A stretch of DNA of 64,000 nucleotides from Maratus speciosus. Taxonomy: Eukaryota; Arthropoda; Arachnida; Araneae; Salticidae. Positions within the stretch are counted from its first letter, which is position 1. Each line of letters starts with the position of its first letter. The position numbers were made by a program, and so were the translations under genes. The DNA is taken from the NCBI GenBank assembly GCA_963932465.1, contig OZ010788.1, positions 671,544,484 through 671,608,483 of the forward strand, read 5' to 3'. A model generated the notes under the pieces. That model ran no database searches and was not told the DNA's origin. It was given only the letters and a program-made list of their open reading frames with translations. This document shows, one piece after another, positions 11,060 through 22,647 of this stretch.

Positions 11060-11475
11060 ACTTTCTTCTATCTCCAATAGAAGAAAGTATTGTAATCGAA
11101 ATCATTTTTGACTTCTGGTTTTTACCTGTTTTACACGTTTTAGGTTTCAGCGATACCAAAATACATGTTCATACAAAACGTCTGTCTGTCCTTGTGTCGC
11201 CATTGTACCATCGAAAATTGTATGAAGTTATGCCCAGAATAGAACCAAATTATTTGTGTTCTTTTGGCTGTGGAAGACAGATCCTCCTTAAATTTTGAAA
11301 AATTCCGCCGAAATGGGTGCTGTAATAGCGATTTTTGTGCCATTTTTATTTTTGTACTATCAAAAAGTGCATGCTTAGAATTGAACTAAATTTCTTATGT
11401 ATGTTTCTGGCTTGACAAGCAGGTTCTCCCTGAATTTCTAATTATTTCGGGCGTCGGAATAGAAATTTTTGTATA
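11060..11475 (-). repeat. Minus-strand copy of the 153-bp repeat family
   Basis: Reading the minus strand gives two diverged units (AAAATGGCACAAAAAT..; GACCTGCTTG-like blocks). They are followed by the unique tail AATGGCGACACAAGGACAGACAGACGTTTTGTATGAA and CCTAAAACGTGTAAAAC, as at 786-955. Here only about two units precede the tail, against five at the window's left end. Confidence 0.65.
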
Positions 11476-11739
11476 ATTTTCTGGATTTTTCGTAGTTGTA
11501 TTGTACATTGGTGGTTCGATCAGCGACAGGAACTTCGCATCCAGCTACGCGGGCTATTCGCAAACAGCTGATGTACAATAAAGTAACGAAACACTGTTGA
11601 TTTTAATAAATATCGTGACACAGATTAAATCGTTTTTACTCCGGTTAATTGCCTGAAGCAGAAATTTCAGATGAAAATCAAAGTATAGTATTGTACTAAT
11701 AATATTGAAGTTAGTAACATTTGTAATAATTTTTTAAAA

Positions 11740-12416
11740 GATGTCCGGGGCTAAAAATTCTAAAAAAAATGCCACTTTTCTATTGGCTTAAAAAACTGAG
11801 TTTTTAGCGTTAAAGAACGCAAACCTCATGTTTTTATCTTCGTTAGATCCAGAGATATAACACCTTTTGCCGTGAGAAGCGATGCATTAGCTGCCCTCTG
11901 AGGAGAACTTTAACATCATTTATCTCAGAATGAATTTTTTCACGATTTGTCAACTTTAAAAGAATATATCTAAAGTTACATGCAAGATAATTTGCAACAG
12001 AGATTTTATGCTATATTTCCAACAAATTGTCTTCAGGATTTTTAATTTTGAGTGATAATTGTGATAATAGGCTCATTAATGCAAAACTCATTCATAAAAA
12101 ACTTAAATTTTTACTTAAAATTTTTTTATAAAATTCGTAATCAATATTTTAAGAAATCCTGACGACACATTAAAATGACACATTTTCTGTACACAAAAGT
12201 GTAAAAATTTTGTAAATCGAGTCAGAACTTCCAGAGTTATATCAAAAATTAAATATGTTTCAAATTATAAAATTTATTTTTATTTATAAAAATATTTAAA
12301 ATTTTTCAGATTGATTACATGCAATATTCCTATTATATTAAAACATATTTCAGAAAAAAAGCATAACAAAATCTCTATAAATAAAAAATATAAAATTTTG
12401 AGCCCCGGACCCCCTT
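11740..12416. mobile_element. Degenerate piggyBac-like MITE
   Basis: Its ends GTCCGGGGCTAAAA and TTTTGAGCCCCGGACCCCC are inverted repeats of the same type as the intact element at 41,231-41,940. The interior is AT-rich and non-coding. The left end has lost part of the G-run and no TTAA duplication survives. Confidence 0.55.
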
Positions 12417-12792
12417 ATATATTAAGATATATGAGATAGAAGAAACTTTTGGGATTGGGACATCCGACTACTTTGCTTTGGGACAAAACCAATAAATTGA
12501 AGGATTCATGCTTATTTCCTCATAAAATAAATGTTATTTTCAGCTGAATTTGCATAATGACTTCAAAACAGTATGTGCAAGAAAGTAAGAAATTTTCATA
12601 ATTATTTAATTAAAGCCCGTTACAATAAAAACGTTTGAGCATTTGCATATCTTTCACATTTTCAAAGCTATTAATTTTGTTATTGCGTCAATTTAGTTTA
12701 TTGATAGTTAAATGTATATTTTAAGGGGGCTAGTCATTTTAGATCCATATCCGTGAACCTAAATGACCATTCTGTAAAAGTATCAATTTTAG

Positions 12793-13575
12793 ACAAGTCG
12801 GAAATTGTACGTCAAACATGGAAATGAGGTGCGTTCGTACTATAACTACTTTTATAATTATTCAGATCTTGGTGCAATATCCGTTGCACTCTTATTCCAA
12901 AAAGCATTTGAATACAAAATGTATTATGATTCTGCATAATAAATTCAATAATACGGAAATAATAGGACTCCATATTAAATAGGGCGTCAACGTCCTGGCA
13001 AGCAAGAATCATTACCTATCATGGGATAGCATTGCATTAATTACGCATGATATCATTTAAAAAATGAAAAAAAATATTTATATCCTTTTATGTTTTGATT
13101 CGATTTTCATAAAATTTGAAATGACTTGACAAATTTCTGCAACAACTGTAAATTTAAAATTTTAATTATTGAGATAGATGTTGGAAATTTGAATACCTTT
13201 ATCAGGCATCTCATTTTACGAACACTATTTAAATCACTATGATTTTTTCTAGACAACTCTCTAAAAAGCGCAAAGAAAAATAATAACAACATTTAAATCC
13301 CCACTGATCACGGCCGTGTCATGGCTGAAAACTTTTTGGATTTTTTAATCTTTTAAAATGTATTTTAAGATAATTTCAATGTATTTGAAATAATTTTATA
13401 TTATATCTATGCGCATGAAAGTAATTTCAGTACATTTATTTGCGCTTGGTATATGAATTTAATTATTAAATTTCAAACCATTCAGTTTTCGCGCTGTTAT
13501 AGACGCAGACAGACAGATGAGTCAAACGACGACTTAAGGTGCTGCGTATGTATATAATTTCAAACGAACCTAAAA
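12793..13575 (+). repeat. Dispersed repeat 'GTCGGAAA', copy 2
   Basis: It opens ACAAGTCGGAAATTGTACGT, includes GAGGTGCGTTCGTACTATAA and ends GACAGACAGATGAGTC..GGTGCTGCGTATGTATATAA. It is longer than copy 1 because of an internal segment at about 13,130-13,400. Confidence 0.65.
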
Positions 13576-13773
13576 AACACTCTTTCTGTCATGTATTTTG
13601 TCAGCTGTGTGTATCTGAGTAAAAACAATGAATGTGTATTTGTAACATTACTTTACCTGCAGGTCTCAAACCATTAAGTAAAATTAGAGGGAAGAAAATT
13701 GTTACACGAAAATAGTGTCTAAAATCATGTAAAAAAAATCAAAAAAAAAAAAAAAAAAAAAACTGTGACTCAC

Positions 13774-14300
13774 CCTGCCACTTTTTCTTCAGTTGTATTC
13801 ACACAAGAATAGTCACTTAACACCGCTTTCATGTTATTTGTGATGAGAATATTATCTACTTTCACGTCCAGATGACACACATGCACTCCGTGAAGATAAT
13901 CAATGGCATGAAGCACATCTCTCAGCCATCTTGTTGTTATTTGTAAACTGAGATCGTTTTTGCGAAATCGCTTATTTTTCAGGCAATCATATAATGAGCT
14001 CCTAGCAACAGGCATGATGAATATTTCAGAACCTTCTAACTTCATAAAATCGAGAAGCGGCATTACATTAGGGTGTAACAACTTATCCCATAATTCGCTT
14101 TCTAATTTTCTTACATTAAGAGAGGGTACGATCTTTATCGCCACATTTTGGCCGCTATCTTCATGTCGACAAGCAAACACCTGCCCGAACACTCCTTTTC
14201 CTAAAGATTGTATAACATCATAGTGTTTGGATTTAAGAAAGGAAATCTCTTGGTCATTGATGTTATCTTTTTTCTTGAAAAATTGTATAATGTTAGTCAT
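13774..14300 (-). CDS. Protein kinase, first coding exon (N-lobe and catalytic loop)
   Basis: The ATG at 14,300 opens 176 codons ending at a GTGAGT donor. Visible kinase landmarks, in order: glycine loop GKGVFGQV (residues ~34-41), beta-3 VAIKIV with the Lys, a Glu in the alpha-C region, and the catalytic loop HLDVKVDNIL. In that loop Leu replaces the usual Arg before Asp, making it a non-RD kinase. The DFG motif is replaced by DYS. The exon ends with two bases of a Gly codon completed by the exon at 9,793-9,997. ATP-binding Lys, catalytic Asp and Asn are present, so activity is possible despite the altered metal-binding loop. Substrate and subfamily are not recognised. This is the only host-like gene in the window, although a domesticated or viral origin was not excluded. 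Confidence 0.8.
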
Positions 14301-14860
14301 TTTGATATGACTTTTTTGCTACCACTTTAATAAAAGAGACTGATTATAGTGAAGTTATTTAATCAATGGCTTGGTATTAATGTATGGTGTAGTGTTCACT
14401 AAATTATTTTTGTGTTTGAGTTCAAAATGAGTGAAGGTTTCTGTTGTGATTATTTATGTGTAGAATTAGGAAATCAAAATGAAGAAATATCAGCAATGTA
14501 TTGACTTGTCAGTAATAAACTTTTTAAATTCACAATTAGCATCAATAGCATTAAACTCAAAAAGCATTAAATCAAATGTCAGAAAACTAAAAAGTTAACA
14601 GTCATTGTTGAATAGCTCAATAATAGACCCATATTTCTTATTTCAACAATATTTAATTATTATTAATATATATTGTAATACTAAATCATTGCTATATAAT
14701 TTTTTTAGCATTGTTGTGAGTTAATTGCAATTCTCAACGTCATTGTTTATTAATCATCATTGTTGTTATCATATACAAATTTTATTTCATTGTTAAATCT
14801 CGATTGTAAAGCAAAAACAAGAACCCCTGCAATGCTGACGTCATGTGGTTGCTTCATTAC
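14301..14860. other. Upstream flank of the kinase gene
   Basis: AT-rich sequence upstream of the kinase ATG, presumably promoter and 5' UTR. No TATA box or further exon can be supported. Confidence 0.4.
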
Positions 14861-14869
14861 AGTATCAAG

Positions 14870-15160
14870 CACCGCCCCCTGAATACTAGGCTTTCACGCT
14901 GACATAAAAATGGCGGTTATCGTAGACGGATGTTTTTTTAGTGTTTGTACGGTACCTTAAATTTGAATACTAATAATTTCTAAATATAATAATATTTATA
15001 ATATTTTGTCTGCCTTATTTTCCTAAAAATAAAACCTTAAGAAAACACTGGTATGCAATTTCAGGGAACCGTACAGACGTTTAAAAAGATCCGTCTATGA
15101 CAGCCGCCATACTTATGTCAGCTCTCAGAACTCGAATTCTCTGGGCGTTTAATCAAGCCA
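14870..15160. mobile_element. MITE with long imperfect inverted repeats
   Basis: TGACATAAAAATGGCGGTTATCGTAGACGGAT on the left pairs with ATCCGTCTATGACAGCCGCCATACTTATGTCA on the right. The pairing continues inward (TGTACGGTACCT / AGGGAACCGTACA), giving arms of about 60 bp or more. Confidence 0.65.
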
Positions 15161-15553
15161 ATAACACCCAATTAGAAATAAAAAATCCCGTAACCACATC
15201 ACTAAAATTTCTATTTTTATAGATACATACTTATTTGGACACGCACGCGTCAAATTGTCACCAAAATTGCCAATAAAAGATAAAATATCGCCAAATGTGG
15301 CGCAACAAAATAAGTAATCAAAACAGTTTTGTCGGACTGAACAAATGTAAAATTTTCTGTAAACTATTTTTTTTGTCTACGCGATCGCTTAAGCATAGAT
15401 ACAAAATATGACAAAGGTTTAATTCCGATGATAATACAATATTTCTATATCTTTAAACTTTTAAATTCAAAACTTGTAAAGAAAAATCACGGGATCTCAT
15501 GTGTAATCAAGCTCGATAATCAAAATAACAAGTAATACTAGTATAGTTCTAGC

Positions 15554-17552
15554 GATAGGGGAGAATGAGAATGAAAGGGACATTTTGTCTTTATAAGCTT
15601 ATAAAATAATAGCATTTTAAGATATCACTTTCAATTTTGCGCCTAATTCTCCTCTAAAACCTTCGCTTTGATACTACTAAAACATCTTATTCTCAAGTAC
15701 AATAATTTAAAATATGTACGTATTTTCATAAGTTGGGAGAAATGTCCCTTTTAACCCCCTTGCCGGGAATGAAAGGGACACACATAAGTAAAACGCTTTT
15801 GTGAGCATTTTTTCTTTTTATTTGAGATTACATTATTCAAAAATGAAAAGTAATTAGATACAAATAAAAAAAGTCCTTCCGGCCAGTGCCGGGAGGAAGA
15901 GGTAGCTTTCATAATCCTTATTTAAAAAAAGCCAACTTATATCATGCAAACACACGAAGCTCAATTTAGTGGAAAACGAATATAGGAGATTCAATACTAA
16001 TTTTTATCAATGTAATGAATGAGAATTTCGCGAAATTAGTCAGCTTTATCCAAGCTGCTTTTCTTTAAAGTAACTTATATTTGGCTGCCAAATTCGGCAA
16101 TTTAATAAATTGCCTGTCATTTTAAGACAACATGGTGGATGAGGCTAAGCAGTGAACTTGGTCGAGACCTTAGTAATTGCTGTGCACATGCTCACTCACA
16201 TCGGAATCGGTTAATATATAGGAGTGCTGTCGCATGCAAAAAATCAGATTTTTCAAAATGTCACCCACAATAGAAATTGAAACTGCTATATCTGAGCCAT
16301 TTTTTAAGGTAAAGACAAACAAAAAATGCTCCTGAATCCTTATATCAAGATCAAATAGTTAAGAAAGAAACCGTTTTCAATTTCTAATTTTTTTGCACCT
16401 CACTTTAGATATATATATATTTTTTTATTTAATGGCCGCCATTTTGAAACAAGATGGCTGATGAATCTGGCCAGCGAACTTGGTCGAGGTGTTGATGTAT
16501 ACTATCCACATGCCTTCTTACATCGAAATAGGCGAATACGTGTGTTATCGCGTGACAAATACAAGATCGTTTCAAAATGTTAGCCATGCTAGAAATTCAA
16601 AGTGCTATAAATCAACCATTTTTTAAGATATCAACAAAAGAACAAATTTTCAGAAACAAAAACTGCTCCGGAATCTTTGTATCAAGGCCAAACACATAAA
16701 AAAAATCTTTTTCATTTTCCAATTTTTTAATACCTCATTTTGAATTTTAAATTTAATTTTTTTTAAATGGCAACCCTTTTGAAACAAGATGGCGAATGAA
16801 GCTGGCCAACGAACTCGGTCGAGACATTGGTATGTACTATGTACAGACCAAGTTACATCAAAATAGGTTCATAAATACGCCTGTTATCGCGTGACAAAAA
16901 TCAGGTCGTTTTAAAATGTCAGCCACAAGAGAAATTCAAAATGCTATTACTCAGCCATTTTTTAAGATATAGACGAAAGAAAAACTGTTCCGGAATCTTT
17001 GTATTAAGGTCAAACACATACAAAAAAATCTTTTTCATTTTCCAATTTTTTTGTATCTCATTTAAATTTTTTTATTTTTTTATTTTTTTAAATGGCCGCC
17101 ATTTTGAAACAAAATGGCGGATAAAGCTGGCCAACGAACTCGGTCGAGACATTTGTATGTACTATGTACACACCAATTTGCATCCAAGTCGGTTCATAAA
17201 TACGCCTGTTATTACGTGAGAAAAATCAGGACGTTTCAAAATGTCAGCCACGCTAGAAATTCAAAATGCTATAACTCAGCCATTTTTTAAGATATAGACG
17301 AAACAAAAACTGCTCCGGAATCTTTGTATAAAGGTCAAATACATAAGAAAAAAATATTTTTCCATTTTTAATTTTTTGGTACCACATTTCAATTTTTACA
17401 TTTTTTTAAAAATTTTAAATGGCCGCCATTTTGAAACAAAACGGCAGATGAAGCTGGCCAACGAACTCGGTCGAGACATTGGTATGTACTATGTACACAC
17501 CGAATTACATCGAAATCGGTTCATAATTACGGGAGTTACAGTGTGACATAGG

Positions 17553-17591
<39 letters not shown>

Positions 17592-19229
17592 TATAGATAT
17601 ATATATATATATATCAATTTTGAACGGAGGGTGGTTTCGGGGTCTGGGGGTCATGATCGATGAAAATATACCAAAATTTTTTGAAATCGCTTTCCTCCGA
17701 ACGGCTGCAATAGGTAGCTTTTTTGTAAAGAAAGCTACCTAATAAAATGTATTGCAACATATGATAAAATAAAAACAAGAAATATAACATGTTTAGGCCT
17801 ACTTGATATAAAACAACTTTAAAACAGTCAAAAATTTTAAGAAAGATTTAGCTCTAGATGTCTCACCACCAGTTAAAGGTTTAGGTAACTTCGCCACAAT
17901 ATCAATAATATCCACGTTATTCATGTCAATAGTATCACTAAATACAAAATGGTTTTATTTTGTTGTTTTTTTTCTGAAAAAGTGTATTTTTTATTCATTA
18001 AGAGTGCTTTTCTGGAGTTTGTGTCTACAGTGCGAAAGGAAAATCACCATAATTATTCCATTATATTTCGCAAATTTTATTGTCTTAATATTTATATTGA
18101 TTTCATAATTATCAAATAAGAGAAGCGCATGATCAGTTTTATAACAACTGGAATATTTAGCTAATGCACAATGGCTTTTAAAAACTTCTGCGGTCATTGA
18201 CCAACTTTGATGAGCAAGTCCAAGTTTTCGCGATGGGGCACATCCGAGCATGAACTCCTTGAAATTTTTCCTTGGGAAAACAAATACTGTTGAACAGAGT
18301 TACCTGATGCAAAAACAAATTACAAAAGTGTGACGTTTAACACAAAAGTGTGAAGTTTACCACGTTCAAGTGATGTTACGTGAGAAAATTGTTTTTTTAC
18401 TACATGTTGCTACTATATTTGGCGATTAGTGCTTTGTCATTAAGCCTGTTTTATCACAGTTATATATTATGTTCTGTGTAAATTTATAGCGATCCATAAC
18501 TAACTAACGGTTTTTAGAATATATCATTATTAGCTATGTTGAAACTTGTACTTCTTGTTAAACTAATGGTTATAAGTTTCTTAAGAGAAATTAATTAATT
18601 TCGTTGCACAAAATCTCGAAACCAATCAATTCCAGCTTTCTTCATTGTTTGCCAAGATAAGGACATATTTGAAAAGTTCAAAGCAATTGAATACTAATAT
18701 GCACAGTTTTAAAACCATAGTTGATATTAGATGATTCGATCAAATATGAAGCTAACTCTTTTTATTGAGCTTGACTAAAGGAAGCTTGATAGGAACAACC
18801 TGGGGGATTGAAAGGGATATAACCCTTTCAACCCCTCAGTTTCTGCCCCTTTCAACCCCATACCAACCTAGTGAAATTAAAAATGTATTCATGCATGAGA
18901 GAATTTTAGCTAACAAAATATACTGATATTCATATAAAGTGCAATACTTTAGAGTGCTAAATAACATAAATATTACAATGCTAAACACAATATTACTTTT
19001 TTTTGAGAAAAAAAGAAAGACAACATCAAAATTTACATTTTTTTTCTTTTTTTTAATCAAAAGCAGGTTTTGCTTTCATCACCTACAACGCTACAATTGT
19101 TCATGTTAGTTGTAAGGATTATTAAGACAGAACAAGTATCGTCATCGATTGAGCAAATGTTGAAACTTTGTACATTTTATTTTCTTCCTGAAATTTTAAG
19201 TGTCCCTTTCATCCCTAGTCACCCCTATC
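15554..19229. mobile_element. 3.7 kb inverted-repeat element with GAAAGGGAC termini
   Basis: The left end GATAGGGGAGAATGAGAATGAAAGGGACA is mirrored by the right end TGTCCCTTTCATCCCTAGTCACCCCTATC. Extra copies of GAAAGGGAC or its inverse lie near both ends (15,735; 15,770; 18,806; 18,845). No transposase frame is visible. About half its length is the nested element at 15,873-17,740. Without that insert it would be about 1.8 kb. Confidence 0.6.
15873..17740 (+). mobile_element. Satellite-bearing transposon, copy 1
   Basis: It begins GTCCTTCCGGCCAGTGCCGG and ends in the hairpin AGGTAGCTT..AAGCTACCT. An inverted copy lies at 24,612-26,501, whose exact ends are set by an empty site (see findings). 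The inside is five ~315-335-bp monomers, each with CTGGCC..CGAACT.GGTCGAGAC and the palindrome-like AAATGGC.GCCATTTTGAAAC, and an (AT)n tract at 17,558-17,614. There is no coding sequence and no long terminal inverted repeat, but a hairpin closes one end. The target is A/T-rich. Confidence 0.8.
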
Positions 19230-19260
19230 ATATATTTTCCAATTCATCATCACCATTGCA

Positions 19261-19670
19261 CATCAAACATGGCAAATGACGTGTGTTCGTACTATAACTA
19301 GTTTTATAAATGTTTTTTGCACCCGCATATTGTACTGAATGTATATTCTAGTGTACTTTATAAGTGCATATCCATTTCATTCTGTTCGAAAGGCTGTGAC
19401 ATCATTAAAATGCACTAGAAATAATTTTTTCCCAGTGGCAGTAGTGTATCGGAGAAATTTTGACTGTTACTGTCATTTAACTATACATCCGATTTTCTTA
19501 AAAGTTGAAATGGCTCGACAAAATTTTGCAACAATTATATATGCAAAATTTCAGATCATTCAGTTGGGTAGTTTTTGCATTGTTATATGCAGACGAACGG
19601 GCAGACAGACGGACGGACTGAACGACGACTAAAGGTGCTACGTATTTATACAATTACGAAAGCACCTAAC
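19261..19670 (+). repeat. Dispersed repeat 'GTCGGAAA', copy 3
   Basis: It shares CATCAAACATGGCAAATGACG.GTGTTCGTACTATAACTAG with copies 1 and 2 and ends GACAGACGGACGG..AAAGGTGCTACGTATTTATACAATTACG. It is shorter than copy 2. Confidence 0.6.
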
Positions 19671-20603
19671 AATGAATATTTGTGAACGTGAATTATTGTA
19701 TTCTATTGTTTCTTATTCTGCAAGGCATCTCTTTCCACACTTTATGTAACTCTGGAGGCAGAATCTTTGCATATATTCTCAACGCGTCAAAAATTATATA
19801 TTCATTCTCGGATAATGGGTGGCAAATAAGATCTTGATGGATAAATTTTTGCTCTCCTTTTAAAATCAATCTGTAAAAGCTCTTTGTTATACAGGCTGGC
19901 CAATGCTGTAGTTTTCTTGTGTATTTTATGTCTGCTATATGTTCTTTGATTCTAGTTTACAGCTTTCTGTTTGTCATTCGTATATAAAATTTCACTGTTC
20001 CATCGTCATTGGTGAATATACCCTTTAAAATTGACTTCGTTCTGTTGGATCTATTTTCTTAAACACCATTTTTTAAAGTTTTACTGAAGGTTTTGCAATG
20101 TGAGATATATTGTATTTATTGCGTTTATATTCCGATCTTTCGAAGGAACGAGGAAAATGTTGTAAAGAGGATAACTTGGAATTTTGTAGATTGAAGTTAT
20201 TTTTCTATCTATTCTTCATGCTACTAATTAATTTTTTTATTGCGCTTTCTTTATAGCCATTGTTTCTTGCGATATCATATATTTTTCAAATCATTAGTTT
20301 TCAATTAAATTTTTTTTCGAAAATATTTCTATCATTATAGATCTTGAGAATGTCGCCGTCTTAGCGATGAAACATGTCGATCTGAATAAAGGTTTTTATT
20401 TGCCTTGTAAGAATGTTTTTATCACTTTTAGCAAGTATTAGTTTCATAATTTTTTACCTTATTAAACGGAGATTTTTTGTTAAATTATTGTGAAGGTCTT
20501 GGAAAGTGTTTCATTAACTATTCTTAAAACATGATTTCCCTTCCTTTTTTTACTAGCATATTATTTCGGAATGTCAAACTACTAAAAAACTACACTCTAG
20601 ATA
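19671..20603. other. No gene seen
   Basis: AT-rich. The stretch around 20,345-20,400 (AATGTCGCCGTCTTAGCGATGAAACATG) recalls conserved terminal sequence of retroelements, but I cannot assign it. No open frame of note. Confidence 0.4.
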
Positions 20604-21041
20604 TAGAGTTGCCAGGTGTTCCGCATAAATCAGGCCTCCCAATTCTCTCGTCACCACTAATTTTTTGCAGTTTATTTCACCTTCTTTAATCGCAATTAAT
20701 TCTATCAAAGGCGATGAAAATTACTTTATAACTAGCTGCCGTTGGCGACCAGTTTGGTCTCCTTTAAATCCTATATGCTAAGCATTGTATCATGTTACTT
20801 TTATTCATAATTTAATTTACTCTCTCAATCCTTCGCCAAATCGGAAGATTCTGATACAGAAATCATGAACTCGGGATATTTATGTTACCGAGTGCAGGTG
20901 ATAAATCGCCAAACATTGTACCCTTCGTATTTTTTCTTATTTCTTTTAAAATATAATACTTTCACTCATTTTATTTAAAATACATAACTTTAATTTAAAA
21001 CTGAAATACTTAAAATGTATAACTCTCAATTTTCTCTTATT

Positions 21042-21081
<40 letters not shown>

Positions 21082-21371
21082 TTGAAAAGAAAAGAAAAAA
21101 GTAATAAATAATACTATAAACTTGTTTATGACAGTCGCATGAGATGGACTATTATAAAACTGATGATATGATGACGATGGAACAATACTGGGCGATTTAT
21201 CACATGCGTCCGGCTTACATTAAATTACCAAATTGGCTGTTTAGCATAGAAAAAGTGAAGTTGTCAACCCGGAACTGTTGATGACCGTCACATGACTTAG
21301 GCTATTATTATAGAGATACTGTGTCCAGAGCATTTGGAGTCCAGATTTACGGGGGACACCTGGCAACGCTA
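20604..21371. mobile_element. Non-autonomous DNA transposon, TA-flanked
   Basis: The left end TAGAGTTGCCAGGTGTTCC and the right end GGGGGACACCTGGCAACGCTA form inverted repeats of about 20-25 bp with TA on both sides. The interior is non-coding and contains a poly(A) run at 21,048-21,079. Confidence 0.7.
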
Positions 21372-21525
21372 CTAGCATCTCAATAGCTATTTAAATTATA
21401 ATACAGGACGCCCATAAAAGTATGTCCCAGTTTCAATGGTATATTATAACAGTTTAATTGAGACTATTTACAATAAGTCATAGATCAAATAGTTGGTAAA
21501 CTAATCTAGTTTTCCTTACAAATAT

Positions 21526-21717
21526 TCAATAGGTGCATCTTTTAGTTATACGGCATACATCCAACCTGAAGTCCAATTCTTCCCACAATTTGGTTAACAG
21601 GTTCGGAGTCAAGGAAGAAATAACTTTCACAATTATGTGTTTCAAATCTGACAAATCATTGAGTAGCGGCGGAACGTAGACACGATCTTTTATGAAGCGC
21701 CAAAGGAAAAATCGCAT
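21526..21717 (-). pseudogene. C-terminal fragment of a mariner-like transposase
   Basis: The 63-codon frame contains FLWRFIKDRVYVPPL, then LWEELDFRLDVCRIT, a recognisable mariner-superfamily transposase tail. The FLWRFIKDRV block normally follows the third catalytic acidic residue. The catalytic core is missing. On the plus side the sequence AAAAGTATGTCCCAGTTTCAATGGTA near 21,418 may be part of the element's terminal region. It belongs to the same general family as the remnant at 5,528-5,602. No function is expected. Confidence 0.7.
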
Positions 21718-22150
21718 GATTCTAACACCTTTTAAATCTTTAGCCCAGCAATAATGCTTTATGCTCAGGTATCGTCATTTTGCGTACTGAACCAAACAAA
21801 GTTGGACAAGAGCTTCTAATAATTTCATTGTTTAATTATTTTGCTCTATGTTAATCCTTAAAAGTAACAGTTTATTTAAAATAATAATAATTTTCAAGAT
21901 GATTTACAGAGTTTTATTTTACTTTAATAAAACTTATATCTAAATTATAAATTTATGAAACGTGGTGATGATATAACATTTAGCACCAAATAAAAACTTG
22001 GACACCTACACACTGTGCCAAAAAACATTTTTAAATTTAAAACAAAACCATCTAAGGTTTCGTGTGATGTCCCTTTTGCTGCTATTCTAGCTTGTAGCCT
22101 CTTATTCATCAAATGGCCAGTTTTTCGGTTAAAACTGATGGTACATATTG

Positions 22151-22647
22151 TCATATAATAAGAATAGCAGTTTTTAGTTCATTTTTATCCTTAACCTCCT
22201 TTTCTAGAAATTGTTTCTCCTTATAAACCCACAAATGTGCTATAGGATTTAGATCCGGACTTTGGGGAGGATGGACTACCACTTTTTTCACTTTGTATAA
22301 TAACCAGTTCTTTACAATCCGAGCGTAATGCTTAGATCGTTTTGGGCCAAAGAATAATATCCATTTAAATATATTTTTGAAGCTTTCTCTGATAATTTTT
22401 CTTTTAGAATGTTCAAATACATAATTTTGTTCATTGTACCTACGATGAACACTAGATTTCAACACCACTAGCTCCTATTGAATCCCATATCATAACGCAT
22501 CCGCCACCATGTTTTACCGTCGTTTTTATATTTACTGATTTTAGCGTTCCTTCCCTTCGCCATACAAAACGCCGACCATCAGATCTAAACAAATTAAATT
22601 TCGACTTATCTGTAAAAATAACAGACTTCCAGAATTCTTGTGGCTTC
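22151..22647 (-). pseudogene. Tc1-like transposase, C-terminal part (split gene)
   Basis: On the minus strand from 22,647 the frame reads PQEFWKSVIFTDKSKFNLF, with a catalytic Asp in FTD, then RRFVWRREGT and GGGCVMIWDSIGASG. A frameshift near 22,465 leads into VVVHPPQSPDLNPIAHLW. The catalytic Glu expected in the NPIEHLW-type motif is Ala here. The N-terminal part lies at 29,673-30,090. The gene is interrupted exactly between GK and PQEF by the 7 kb insertion at 22,648-29,672. CTTC is duplicated on both sides. Besides this break it has the frameshift and upstream stops, so it was already dead or decayed later. Confidence 0.85.

Larger units (their letters stand above)
9998..13773 (-). other. 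Intron of the kinase gene, repeat-filled
   Basis: The 3.8 kb intron is bounded by GTGAGT (minus strand, at 13,773) and ..TATAG (9,998). It contains a foldback element, a copy of the 153-bp repeat family, a piggyBac-like relic and the 'GTCGGAAA' dispersed repeat. These are annotated separately. Confidence 0.75.
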
